Below, in pieces: positions 54,438 through 63,529 of a stretch of DNA of 64,000 nt. The number at the start of each line of letters is the position of its first letter. Position 1 is the first letter of the stretch. The position numbers were made by a program, and so were the translations under genes. Origin of the DNA: Nitrospira sp. (GTDB lineage Bacteria > Nitrospirota > Nitrospiria > Nitrospirales > Nitrospiraceae); NCBI GenBank assembly GCA_005116955.1, contig SWDI01000002.1, positions 890,185-954,184 on the forward strand. The letters are read 5' to 3'. The notes below the pieces were generated by a model that saw nothing but the letters and a program-made list of their open reading frames with translations, had not been told where the DNA came from and ran no database searches.

Positions 54438-54710
54438 CTATGCAGCCGATCGTTTCCGATGTGCTGACTTTTTGGCAGAACGTTGAGATGACTGAGTTGA
54501 CTTGCCGGCCGCGTCACACAAGACCCGCAAGGCTCGATTCACGGAAGCCGAATCAGGAAATACTTTTGCTAAGTCTGGATCGACTAGCACAAGATTTGTT
54601 CCCGTCATGGCTTGCTTATAGTATTTTCCGCGCACAGCCTTTCTCAGCTTGGTCAAATCATATTCTGGCCGAAGATCGTCTTTCACTGCTTTAGAGGAAG
54701 CCTTCCGCAT
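54438..54710 (-). CDS. BrnA-like antitoxin
   Basis: The 90-residue protein starts with a Lys-rich segment and RPEYDLTKLRKAVRGKYY, then contains a ribbon-helix-helix-like stretch (DSASVNRALRVLCDAAG) and a basic tail. Antitoxins paired with BrnT have this layout. It overlaps the toxin gene by 20 bases on the same strand, with the toxin first, the usual BrnT-BrnA order. Confidence 0.8.
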   Translation of the reverse strand: MRKASSKAVKDDLRPEYDLTKLRKAVRGKYYKQAMTGTNLVLVDPDLAKVFPDSASVNRALRVLCDAAGKSTQSSQRSAKKSAHRKRSAA

Positions 54711-54969
54711 ACTGTTGCCTTTCTTTTAGAGTTGCTTTTCTCGCACTGATGATTCGAATCCGCTTTCCGCGATCACAATGCGAAAGGAACAACACGCGAC
54801 CCGATCTCGATAGACCAACAGTCAGTTCTCGAAGTTCTTCATCTGAGTGGTCTGGGTCCTCAAAGGTCAGTGCGTTGATATCTTGAAATACCGTAGCCGC
54901 CTCCTCAAAAGACACGGCGTGCTTCCATCGGTTTGCTTCAGCCTTCTTCGGATCCCACTCATAGGTCAC
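54691..54969 (-). CDS. BrnT family toxin
   Basis: The 92-residue RNase toxin of the BrnT family begins YEWDPKKAEANRWKHAVSFE, has the conserved VFQDINALTFEDPDHS, and ends RGKRIRIISARKATLKERQQ, all typical. RelE-like folding and the catalytic Lys/Arg/His of the last motif are known for the family. It should arrest translation when BrnA is lost. The frame is complete. Confidence 0.9.
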   Translation of the reverse strand: MTYEWDPKKAEANRWKHAVSFEEAATVFQDINALTFEDPDHSDEELRELTVGLSRSGRVLFLSHCDRGKRIRIISARKATLKERQQYAEGFL

Positions 54970-55056
54970 GCCCTAGGTTAGCATGTTTCAAAAGCCTGAG
55001 CGAATCGTCGACTAGAACGCCTGAGAACAATAGGATCTGTGTGCGTATCTTCCGGC

Positions 55057-55716
55057 TTAATAAATGATCCCACCCACCACCCAATGCCGGTCATCCGGGA
55101 TATCAATCAATAATCGTGTGAGATTCATGCGGGCCAGCTGCGAGCCGATTTCATCTTCGGTGAAGGCCGCAAGCAGGGAATTGTAAAAATCACGGCGTAA
55201 AATGTCCGGCTCATTGGCTGCGTACTGATCGACAATGGCTTGCGCCGCTTCCGGCGAATCCGGGCGCAACAAATCCATCACCAACACCGGTGCCCCAGGC
55301 TTCACCAACTGGCGAAGCTTCTGCCAGAACTGCAGCGGGTTCGGCAGATGATGAAGCAGGCTATTGGAAATCGCGGCGTCCACGATTCTCGCGCCGGCAA
55401 CCTCTTCATACCGTTCGCACCGCAACGTAATGCGGTCTGCCAATCCGGCCTGTTGTACTGCCTGTTCTCCCAACTGAATCATCGGCGCCGAGGCATCGAT
55501 GCTGATAACCTGGCAGGCTGGATACAGGTTGGCGAATCGGATCGCAATGTCAGCTGGGCCACAGCCGAGATCCAGCACCTTTCCTTGTAAAAACTCCGGA
55601 AAGTATTCCTTGAAGCGATCGACAAATCCTTGATTTTCTTCCGCAAAGTCGGCGCGTGCATAGGCCTCGGCCTGCGTCGGATCGTCCATGAGTTCTGGTT
55701 CGAGGACGCGGTCCAT
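55057..55716 (-). CDS. class I SAM-dependent methyltransferase
   Basis: 219 residues. The SAM-binding glycine motif VLDLGCGPADIA lies near residue 47, an acidic VISIDASAPMI near 70, and the motif IV segment ISNSLLHHLPNP near 115. The substrate is unknown. AGGAG eight bases ahead of ATG 55716 decides the start; 33 further codons upstream are in the neighbouring MOSC gene. It lies 11 bp after the MOSC stop and is the last of the prmA-MOSC-methyltransferase run on the minus strand. Its last 36 codons are repeated at 54245-54354. Confidence 0.88.
   Translation of the reverse strand: MDRVLEPELMDDPTQAEAYARADFAEENQGFVDRFKEYFPEFLQGKVLDLGCGPADIAIRFANLYPACQVISIDASAPMIQLGEQAVQQAGLADRITLRCERYEEVAGARIVDAAISNSLLHHLPNPLQFWQKLRQLVKPGAPVLVMDLLRPDSPEAAQAIVDQYAANEPDILRRDFYNSLLAAFTEDEIGSQLARMNLTRLLIDIPDDRHWVVGGIIY
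55059..55166. repeat. 108-bp direct repeat, copy B
   Basis: This is the 3' end of the methyltransferase gene, matching copy A at 54247-54354. The BrnT/BrnA module lies between the copies. Confidence 0.85.
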
Positions 55717-55727
55717 CACGCTTTCTC

Positions 55728-56219
55728 CTAGGGCTTCAGCTGCTCGTCGATTGTCACGACATCTCCTGGCCGTACCACACCACCACGCAGCACTTTCGCG
55801 TAGACTCGACTCCACCCTGGGTTCACTTTCTGGGACATGCGAGAGAAATCCTCATCGCGAAACCAACGTCCATTATGGCTGCAGGGTGTCGTATAGCTCG
55901 TCACCTCGAGTTGGACCTCCGGGCCGATGGATAACCTGACGCCGGGACGCACCTGGTCCCAGTCCAATCCTGACATTGTAAGATTTTCTCCAGATGATCC
56001 AGGATCAATTGGATGGCCTTCTTCTTGTAGTTGCTCAATCAGTTCGAGGGAATACAAGCAGACGGCACGGTCCGGGCCACCGTGGAACTTGAGGTTCCGC
56101 TGCCTATCTCCATCCAAACCCTGTTCACTTACGTTGGCTTCCCACACGGGAAGCTTTGGAACCCCACCATCGGACACGCTGATCTGATGCACATGAGGAT
56201 AGGAAGGCCTGGTGGACAT
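55728..56219 (-). CDS. MOSC domain protein
   Basis: 163 residues. The MOSC hallmarks are HGGPDRAVCLYS near residue 46, SGENLTMSGLDW near 74, GVRLSIGPEVQLEVTSYTTPC with the conserved Cys near 112, and LRGGVVRPGDVV at the end. MOSC proteins bind or transfer a sulfur or molybdenum-cofactor group, and YiiM-like members reduce N-hydroxylated compounds. ATG 56219 lies two bases after the prmA stop and is preferred over a start inside prmA. Co-transcription with prmA is likely. Confidence 0.9.
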   Translation of the reverse strand: MSTRPSYPHVHQISVSDGGVPKLPVWEANVSEQGLDGDRQRNLKFHGGPDRAVCLYSLELIEQLQEEGHPIDPGSSGENLTMSGLDWDQVRPGVRLSIGPEVQLEVTSYTTPCSHNGRWFRDEDFSRMSQKVNPGWSRVYAKVLRGGVVRPGDVVTIDEQLKP

Positions 56220-56221
56220 CG

Positions 56222-57103
56222 CTAGGCTTCTCCTTCGCACGACTCAGGTCTGAGGAATTTCATCGCCACCCAACCCTCTTCTTCTCGCCGTTCCACACAC
56301 GCGAGGCCAAGACTGGACAATCGATCCACGATCTCAGTTTGTTGCTCGACCAGAACGCCGGAGACTAAGATGCTCGCCCCTCGCAACGCAGAACAGACCA
56401 AATCATCGGCGAGGTCCAAGACCGTCTGCCGATCGAGATTGGCCAGCACCAGATCGGCCGTTGTCCGTCTCCCTTGTGGTGAATCAGCCAATGTGCCGGC
56501 AATGATGTCGATCTGATCATTCAACCCATTCAGCTTGACATACTCTCGCGCACAATCGACCGCAACAGAATCAACCTCGACTCCGACGGCGGAGGCTGCG
56601 CCCAGCTTGACCGCAGCCATCGCCAGAATCGCGCTCCCAGTCCCCACATCCAAAATATGTTCACCCCCTCGAATATCTGTTTGCAACCACTCCAGCAACA
56701 TACGCGTCGTCGCATGGTGGCCGGTGCCGAAGGCTTGCTTTGGGTCCAGCACGATCTCGATGTCTCCTGGGCCCAACATGATCGGCTCCCAGCTCGGACG
56801 AATCACCAATCGACCGATACGAAGCGGCTTCACCGAACGAGTCCACGCCTCATTCCAATCCTGAGAGGGCACTCGCTGCACCGAGAGAGGGATCACCCTA
56901 CTCGACTGCACGAGATCTGCAAGAATCGACTGTACCGACAGCAGCTTTTCATCATCCCATTGATCTTCCGCCCAATAGAGATGGACCACTCCCTCGTCCT
57001 CCCAGGCGCCCTGAACAGCAGCATCATCGAGCCGGCTCAATAACTCGCCAGCATCAAGGCGTTCCTGGATGCAGATATCAACCCAGTCTTTTGGCATCGT
57101 CAT
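56222..57103 (-). CDS. prmA: ribosomal protein L11 methyltransferase
   Basis: 293 residues. An N-terminal substrate-recognition domain of about 100 residues is followed by the methyltransferase domain. IVLDPKQAFGTGHHATTRM near 116 is the PrmA signature, ILDVGTGSAILAMAA near 145 is the SAM site, and LVLANLDRQTVLDL near 215 contains the NPPY-like ANL motif of this family. The enzyme trimethylates lysines and the N-terminus of L11. Length and motifs are normal. It opens the prmA-MOSC-methyltransferase run and is divergent from the MutS-like gene. Confidence 0.93.
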   Translation of the reverse strand: MTMPKDWVDICIQERLDAGELLSRLDDAAVQGAWEDEGVVHLYWAEDQWDDEKLLSVQSILADLVQSSRVIPLSVQRVPSQDWNEAWTRSVKPLRIGRLVIRPSWEPIMLGPGDIEIVLDPKQAFGTGHHATTRMLLEWLQTDIRGGEHILDVGTGSAILAMAAVKLGAASAVGVEVDSVAVDCAREYVKLNGLNDQIDIIAGTLADSPQGRRTTADLVLANLDRQTVLDLADDLVCSALRGASILVSGVLVEQQTEIVDRLSSLGLACVERREEEGWVAMKFLRPESCEGEA

Positions 57104-57195
57104 TGATCACTCGTGATTGGCAACACCCGTCGGGCCATGCCGGAGATGCATCATGATTTGACGTCCCCCGCCCGTTCCCAGTAAGGTCGCCTATC

Positions 57196-59028
57196 ATGGC
57201 ACGCTCCCGCACAGTCCAGCTCGAAACGGCGGTCCGGCGAACAGATCGCCTGATCGCTCAAGGCACCCAGGTCAGCGCGACCTTCACGCGCTGGCGGTTG
57301 GCTATTTTCCTCATTGGCCTCATCAGCACCGTAACCCTCTACAAGCTCGATTGGTATCCCAGCGGCAATCTGGCCCTCGGCCTCTTCTTGGCCGTCTTCA
57401 TCGCCGTGGCCGCGTATCATAACAGGGTGGAAACCGGGATTCATCGGCTTCGGCAATGGAAACAGATCAAGCTGGTTCATCGTGCACGCGTCGCCTTGGA
57501 TTGGACGGCCATTCCGCCAAAACCCGGTGAAGCTCCGACCTCTCACCCCTACGCCATCGACCTCGATCTCTTTGGCACTCATTCCTTGGCGCATCTTCTC
57601 GACACCACCGTGTCGGACCATGGCCGAGAGCGCTTGCACAGCTGGTTGCTAAACCAACCCCCTCCCCTGGCACAATGGCAAACACGGCAGTCGTTGGTGA
57701 AGGAACTGGCACCTCGCTCGTTATTTCGTGATCGGTTGACCCTTGAGGCCAGACTGACAGGAGAACAGGAAATCAACGGCAAGCGGCTGGCCGCGGTGCT
57801 TGAACACCCAGTCGGTCTGCCCAACCTGAATGCGCTGTTGGTCATCCAGAGCCTCTTAGCCTGCACCACAATCGGCCTCGCATTGGCCACATTGTTCGGC
57901 CAGCTCCCTGGATATTGGATGTTCTCATTCGCGGCGTACGCACTGCTCTACTTCATGACCGATCAAGGAGAAGAGCTGCTGGAACACGCGGTCGGCCTGC
58001 ACCATGAAACCGAACGACTTGCCATCGTCCTTGGCTACCTTGAGCGACAGACTCGGCGACAAGGCACCACCCTCGCCTCAGTCTGTGTGAATCTGATGGG
58101 AGGAGCCAGTCCCACACGGCATCTCAAGCAGGCCGCACGAACGCTTCACGCGATTAGCATCAAGGCACACCCCCTTGTCCATCTGGCCGTCAACGCGTTG
58201 TGCCCATGGGACCTCTGGTTCACTCGACAACTGATTCACACCCAGCACGAGATCAAGCATGTTCTCCCGCAGTGGCTGGACTGCCTGGCAGAAGTCGAAG
58301 CGGCATCGGCTCTGGCGACCTTTACCTCTCTTCATCCTGACTACGCATGGCCGACTCCCGTCATCTCAACCGGTGAGCAGAACAGCGCAGCAGCCGTTCT
58401 GCAGGCCACTCACCTTGGCCATCCACTCCTCTCTACAACAAGCCGTATCGCAAACGATGTCGGTCTCACCGGACTCGGCTCGATCCATCTGATCACAGGC
58501 TCGAATATGTCGGGCAAGAGTACATTCCTGAGAACGATCGGCATCAATCTCTGCCTGGCGCAAGCCGGAGGGCCGGTCTGCGCACAGTCATTTACATGGA
58601 CCTGGAGTCGGCTGGCCTGCTGCATCCGTGTTGATGATTCACTCGATGCCGGGTTGTCCTTCTTCTACGCTGAGGTCAAACGGCTTAAGACGATCCTCGA
58701 TGCAACGAAGGAGCGCACCCTACCGCCAGTGCTGTTCCTGATCGACGAGATCTTCAAAGGCACCAACAATCGAGAGCGGCTCATCGGCAGCCGTGCCTAC
58801 ATCACCGCACTGTCGCAAGGACACGGCTTCGGCCTCGTGAGCACCCATGATCTGGAGTTGGCGGATCTGGAGCAAGCGATTCCCGGTTTGATCAATGCCC
58901 ATTTTCAAGAAACCGTCGCCGCCAGCACACTGGAGTTCGATTACCGAGTCAGACCGGGCCCCTGCCCCACGACGAACGCCCTGCGGATTATGGAGCTGGA
59001 AGGATTGCCTATTCCCCCGGCTCCTTAA
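57196..59028 (+). CDS. membrane-anchored MutS-family ATPase
   Basis: 610 residues. Two hydrophobic helices lie near the N-terminus (RLAIFLIGLISTVTLYKL near 33, LALGLFLAVFIAVAAY near 60). The MutS core follows, with a second hydrophobic pair near 215-255 inside the lever region. The ATPase has Walker A GSNMSGKST near 435, the FFYAEVKRLK segment, Walker B VLFLIDEIFKGTN and the STHDLEL switch. The DNA-mismatch-binding N-terminal domain of MutS is missing. Members of this group occur in many bacteria, and their function is not known. It is not a standard mismatch-repair MutS. aas follows 23 bp later on the same strand. Confidence 0.85.
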   Translation: MARSRTVQLETAVRRTDRLIAQGTQVSATFTRWRLAIFLIGLISTVTLYKLDWYPSGNLALGLFLAVFIAVAAYHNRVETGIHRLRQWKQIKLVHRARVALDWTAIPPKPGEAPTSHPYAIDLDLFGTHSLAHLLDTTVSDHGRERLHSWLLNQPPPLAQWQTRQSLVKELAPRSLFRDRLTLEARLTGEQEINGKRLAAVLEHPVGLPNLNALLVIQSLLACTTIGLALATLFGQLPGYWMFSFAAYALLYFMTDQGEELLEHAVGLHHETERLAIVLGYLERQTRRQGTTLASVCVNLMGGASPTRHLKQAARTLHAISIKAHPLVHLAVNALCPWDLWFTRQLIHTQHEIKHVLPQWLDCLAEVEAASALATFTSLHPDYAWPTPVISTGEQNSAAAVLQATHLGHPLLSTTSRIANDVGLTGLGSIHLITGSNMSGKSTFLRTIGINLCLAQAGGPVCAQSFTWTWSRLACCIRVDDSLDAGLSFFYAEVKRLKTILDATKERTLPPVLFLIDEIFKGTNNRERLIGSRAYITALSQGHGFGLVSTHDLELADLEQAIPGLINAHFQETVAASTLEFDYRVRPGPCPTTNALRIMELEGLPIPPAP

Positions 59029-59051
59029 ATCAGGCACAATGCCCCTCACGA

Positions 59052-62000
59052 ATGACCACCTCGGCCGGGCCTGAACCCCAGCGCTTCTCCCATCCCCTTC
59101 GCAGCCTCCTGATTGCGCAATTCTGCGGGGCATTCAACGACAACGCCTGGAAGCTGATGGTCGCTTTGCTCGCGATACGGCAAGCCACTGTCGGCATGGC
59201 ACCAGGCCCGGAGCTGGAAACCGTCGCTCAGACACAAACGACGAAGGCCTTCATCATTTTCACCTTACCATTGGTGCTCCTCTCCCTCGTCGGTGGAACT
59301 CTGGCCGATCGCCTCAGCAAGCGGACCGTCATCATGACGATTAAAGTCGTCGAGGTTCTCCTGATGGCAGCTGGAACCATCGCACTCTGGCTGAACCCTG
59401 CTGGAGGAGTGCTTCCCCTGATTGTCCTCTGTGGCATGGGCATCCATAGCGCGTTGTTCAGTCCGTCCAAGTATGGAATCTTGCCTGAATTGATCCCTCA
59501 TGAACGACTCGCAGCCGGCAACGGTCTGTTGGAACTCTGGACTTTTGCGGCCATTTTAATGGGAACCGCTGCCGGAGGCTTTCTCTTGCACCTAGCAGGA
59601 GATCAGACCTGGGTGGCCCCCTTCGCGTTAACCCTGCTGTCAGTGGTCGGTCTTATCACATCGTTTTCCATCCCCCCGGTGTTACCTGCCCGTGCAACCG
59701 GTGGCATTGATGCAACAGTTCGTGAAGCATGGGCGGCGATTCGGACTGAGCCGATGCTGCGGATGGCCATTCCGATGGAAATCTGTTTTTGGACGATCGC
59801 CAGTCTATTTATGCAAAACGTGATCGTCTATGCGAAAGCGGTACTCCTACTCTCCGACGCGATGTCAGGTTTACCGCTCACGCTCTTGTCGATCGGCATC
59901 GGCATCGGCGCCATCCTGGTCGGAAAGATTTCTCGCAACCGTGTCGAGTATGGGTTGATTCCCTTGGGCGCCATCGGTGTGTTTCTGGCCCTCCTGTTGC
60001 TCGGCCTGGTCGCCCCCCCGTTATCAGGAACATTTCTCCTATTGGGAGCCCTTGGAGTTTCTAGTGCCTTCATTTTTGTGTCGTTGAATGCCATCCTTCA
60101 ATGGAAATCACCGCCGGACCGGCGCGGCGCCGTCATTTCCTTTTCAAATACCTGTGTCTTCACGGGAATCTTACTGGGATCGCTTGCCGGCGGTTCACTG
60201 GCCAACATGGGTCTTTCAACCACCGGTATTTTTTTGGCGACAGCGGGCATGACCATGGCTGGCATGTTGTGGGCGCTCTGGTTTCTCCCTGATACATTCA
60301 TCCGGCTGGTACTCGTGCTCCTGACACATACGCTCTATCGCCTTCGCATCGTCGGCGAGCACCATGTCCCACAATCGGGCGGCGCCCTGCTTGTCCCCAA
60401 CCACGTGTCGTTTATCGACGGATTTCTCCTGATCACCAGTCTGGATCGGCCAGTGCGATTCGTCGTGGATTCCCAATATGCCGAGCAGCCAATCTTCAAA
60501 CCCTTCATGAAAGCGCTCGGGGTCATCCCGATTTCTACGCATGGAGGAGTGCGGGGCATCCTTCGTGCACTCCGAGAAGCCAGCGCAGCCGTGGACCGAG
60601 GAGAGCTCGTCTGCATCTTTCCTGAAGGCCAGATCACGCGCACCGGAACGCTCTTACCGTTCAGACGGGGCTTTGAACGCATCGTCAAGGGACGGAACGT
60701 TCCGCTTATTCCTGTTCACTTGGATCGTGTCTGGGGGAGCATTTTCAGTTTCAATAACGGCCGCTTCCTCTGGAAGATACCGGAACATCTCCCCTATCCC
60801 GTCACCGTCTCGTTCGGCACACCACTTCCCTCAAGCACGACCATCCACGACCTACGGGGAAAGATCCGCGAGCTTGGTGAGGCGGCCTGGCAACTCCGGA
60901 AATCGCATCGCCTACCGCTCCATCGTGAATTCATCCGCTCGATGCGCCGCTATCCGTTCCGCTTCGCCATGGCTGACCAGAACCGTCCGAGAGTCTCAGC
61001 CCTCCAGGCCCTGATCGGATCGATTGTCTTGGCCAGAACGCTCAGACCCTATTGGGAGGGACAAGACCGAGTGGGCGTGCTGCTGCCACCGACTGTCGCT
61101 GGTGCGCTGGTGAACGTGGCAGCTCCGCTGTGTGGCAAGACCATCGTGAACTTGAATTACACCGTGGGGAAATCAGGTCTGGAGGCAGCGGTACGCCTTG
61201 CCGACCTACGCACGATCGTCACCAGCCGTACGTTCATCGAGAAAGCCAAACTCGAATTACCCGACGGACCATCGGTGATCTGGCTCGAAGACGTAGCCAA
61301 GACGATTGGGACAGGCATAAAAGTAACGGCCGCCCTGCTGGCACTGTTTGCTCCATGCCGCCTTATCGAACAAGCCTGTGGGCAGACAACCCCGCTCACC
61401 CCAGACAGCCTGGCCACGATCATCTTTAGCAGCGGCAGCACCGGCGAACCCAAAGGCGTTATGCTTTCCCATTTCAGTGTCGACTCTAATTGCCAGGGTG
61501 CGACACAGATACTCCATCTGTATCAAGATGAACGAGTCCTCGGTATCTTGCCCTTCTTCCATTCGTTCGGATACATGGTGTTCTGGTTCGTGATGTCCAA
61601 CAACACACCGATGATCTTTCATCCGTCGCCGCTTGACGTGGCGGCCATCGGCGAACTGATCAGAACATATCGTATCACCTTCCTCGTCACAACACCGACG
61701 TTCTTACAGCTCTATTCCCGCCGTTGTACCCCTGAACAATTCAGTTCGGTACGGGTGATCCTCACCGGCGCGGAAAAGCTTCCGACCCGTCTCGCTCAGG
61801 CGGTCGAAGATACGTTCGGAGTCGGACCGATCGAAGGCTACGGAGTCACAGAATGCGCCCCCGTGATTGCCGTGAATTGCCCGGACTTTCGCGCAGCCGG
61901 CTATTACCAACCGGCTTCACGACGTGGCACTGTGGGCCAACCCCTTCCGGGGGTCTCGGTACAGATTGTCGATCCTGACAGTTACGCCCCCCTGCCTCCA

Positions 62001-62504
62001 GGCACACCCGGCATGTTGCTGGTCAAAGGGCCGAACGTGATGAAAGGATACCTTGGCCGGGAAGATCTTACGCAACAAGTCATGCGCGATGGGTGGTATA
62101 TCACAGGGGATATTGCCACGCTGGATGACGATGGATTCCTGACCATCACCGACAGGCTGTCTCGGTTTTCAAAAATTGGTGGCGAGATGGTCCCCCACGC
62201 TAAGGTTGAGGAGGCCTTGCAGCAGGCTGCTGAAGCCGACACACAAGTCTTTGCCGTGACCGGGCTACCCGACGAGAAAAAAGGAGAGCGTCTCGCAGTC
62301 CTCCATACCCTGGAAGAATCTCGCATTCCTCGCATCCTAGAAAGCGTCTCGGCGAGCGGCCTGCCCAATCTGTTCATCCCGGGGAAAAATCAGTTCGTCA
62401 AGGTTGACGTGTTACCGGTTCTTGGAACCGGAAAGCTCGACCTGCGCGGCGTGAAGCGCATTGCGGTGGAACGCCTTTCATCTCATGACGAGATTCAGGG
62501 CTAA
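59052..62504 (+). CDS. aas: LplT-Aas type fusion: lysophospholipid flippase/acyltransferase/acyl-ACP synthetase
   Basis: 1150 residues in three parts. An MFS transporter domain with about 12 helices (1-410) resembles LplT (FCGAFNDNAWKLMVALLAI at the start). A PlsC-type acyltransferase contains the NHVSFIDGF (HX4D-like) motif near 449 and FPEGQITRTGTLLPFRRG near 520. An AMP-forming acyl-ACP synthetase domain contains SSGSTGEPKGVMLSH near 792 and GYGVTECAPV near 930. In E. coli LplT and Aas are separate proteins that import and re-acylate lysophosphatidylethanolamine; here they are fused. The likely role is membrane phospholipid repair. The frame is intact. Confidence 0.93.
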   Translation: MTTSAGPEPQRFSHPLRSLLIAQFCGAFNDNAWKLMVALLAIRQATVGMAPGPELETVAQTQTTKAFIIFTLPLVLLSLVGGTLADRLSKRTVIMTIKVVEVLLMAAGTIALWLNPAGGVLPLIVLCGMGIHSALFSPSKYGILPELIPHERLAAGNGLLELWTFAAILMGTAAGGFLLHLAGDQTWVAPFALTLLSVVGLITSFSIPPVLPARATGGIDATVREAWAAIRTEPMLRMAIPMEICFWTIASLFMQNVIVYAKAVLLLSDAMSGLPLTLLSIGIGIGAILVGKISRNRVEYGLIPLGAIGVFLALLLLGLVAPPLSGTFLLLGALGVSSAFIFVSLNAILQWKSPPDRRGAVISFSNTCVFTGILLGSLAGGSLANMGLSTTGIFLATAGMTMAGMLWALWFLPDTFIRLVLVLLTHTLYRLRIVGEHHVPQSGGALLVPNHVSFIDGFLLITSLDRPVRFVVDSQYAEQPIFKPFMKALGVIPISTHGGVRGILRALREASAAVDRGELVCIFPEGQITRTGTLLPFRRGFERIVKGRNVPLIPVHLDRVWGSIFSFNNGRFLWKIPEHLPYPVTVSFGTPLPSSTTIHDLRGKIRELGEAAWQLRKSHRLPLHREFIRSMRRYPFRFAMADQNRPRVSALQALIGSIVLARTLRPYWEGQDRVGVLLPPTVAGALVNVAAPLCGKTIVNLNYTVGKSGLEAAVRLADLRTIVTSRTFIEKAKLELPDGPSVIWLEDVAKTIGTGIKVTAALLALFAPCRLIEQACGQTTPLTPDSLATIIFSSGSTGEPKGVMLSHFSVDSNCQGATQILHLYQDERVLGILPFFHSFGYMVFWFVMSNNTPMIFHPSPLDVAAIGELIRTYRITFLVTTPTFLQLYSRRCTPEQFSSVRVILTGAEKLPTRLAQAVEDTFGVGPIEGYGVTECAPVIAVNCPDFRAAGYYQPASRRGTVGQPLPGVSVQIVDPDSYAPLPPGTPGMLLVKGPNVMKGYLGREDLTQQVMRDGWYITGDIATLDDDGFLTITDRLSRFSKIGGEMVPHAKVEEALQQAAEADTQVFAVTGLPDEKKGERLAVLHTLEESRIPRILESVSASGLPNLFIPGKNQFVKVDVLPVLGTGKLDLRGVKRIAVERLSSHDEIQG

Positions 62505-62530
62505 GATCGCGTTCCGTATGGCGAGCGACC

Positions 62531-63529
62531 ATGAAGCCAACCAAATCGCTCATCGATTGCCACGTCCATCTCGCGGCGTTACCAGATGGCGACAATGGTT
62601 GCTTCATCTCCCCGAAACTCCTCCGAAGTCCGCTCTTTCGCTTCCTGCTGTGGAAGCATGATCTCTCACCGACAGAGCCACGAGAGGCCAATCAGCGATA
62701 TCTGGATCACCTCCTCACGGAGTTACGAGCCTCCCAACATGTCTCGCAGGTAGTGCTGCTTGGCATGGACGGGTTCTACGATCAGACCGGCCTGCTCAAT
62801 CGCCAGCACACAGACTTTCTCGTCAGCAATGACTACGTCTTCAAAACCGTGCAGGCCCATCCCGATGTTTTTTTGGCCGGCCCTTCGATCAATCCACAGC
62901 GCGAAGACGCGATAAATGAAGTCCATCGTTGCGCCGATGCTGGAGCTGTCTTGATCAAAGTCTTACCGAATGCCCAGCACTTCAACCCAGCTGATCCGAA
63001 ATACATCCCGTTCTACCGTGCCCTGGCGCAACGAAAACTACCCTTCTTAAGTCATGTCGGCTATGAATTCAGTCTGATCGGTAAGGATCAATCACTCGGC
63101 GATCCTGATCGACTCCGCCTGGCACTAGACGAAGGGGTGACCGTCATCGCAGCTCACGCCTGCAGCTACGGCCTGATGCTGTACGAGAAGTTTCTGCCCA
63201 CTTTCCAAGAACTCGTGCGGCGTTATCCGCACTTCTACGCCGACATTTCGGCCCTCACCCAACCCCATCGGTTGAAGATGCTGTTGCATCTCAGGCATCA
63301 CCCGGAACTGCATTCCCGCCTCCTCTTTGGAACCGATTATCCGTTATCGGTCTTCCACCTGGCCGCGTGGGGTCGCGTAGGCATTGGCAGGTTGTGGAAC
63401 ATGATTCGCACACAAAACCGCTTCGATCGGCAAGTCGAAGTCTGTAACGGGCTCCGTCTTGGCTTCCGCTCACTCAGAGACTTACTGCCGTTTTCACAAT
63501 ACCCCAGAGCCACACGCGATGAATCGTGA
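62531..63529 (+). CDS. amidohydrolase-superfamily metal-dependent hydrolase
   Basis: 332 residues of TIM-barrel amidohydrolase type. The metal-binding HxH is DCHVHLA at residue 8. The Lys in VLIKVLPNAQHFNP near 145 may be a metal or structural residue. Further landmarks are LSHVGYEFS near 175, VIAAHACSYG near 210, and the catalytic Asp in LLFGTDYPLS near 268. The family covers decarboxylases and hydrolases, so the substrate is unclear. It lies 26 bp after aas, on the same strand. Confidence 0.85.
   Translation: MKPTKSLIDCHVHLAALPDGDNGCFISPKLLRSPLFRFLLWKHDLSPTEPREANQRYLDHLLTELRASQHVSQVVLLGMDGFYDQTGLLNRQHTDFLVSNDYVFKTVQAHPDVFLAGPSINPQREDAINEVHRCADAGAVLIKVLPNAQHFNPADPKYIPFYRALAQRKLPFLSHVGYEFSLIGKDQSLGDPDRLRLALDEGVTVIAAHACSYGLMLYEKFLPTFQELVRRYPHFYADISALTQPHRLKMLLHLRHHPELHSRLLFGTDYPLSVFHLAAWGRVGIGRLWNMIRTQNRFDRQVEVCNGLRLGFRSLRDLLPFSQYPRATRDES

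Noticed and set aside
57151-57639. 162-residue minus-strand frame over the start of the MutS-like gene
   Set aside because: It is antisense to a well-supported coding region, and its composition is that of a shadow frame.
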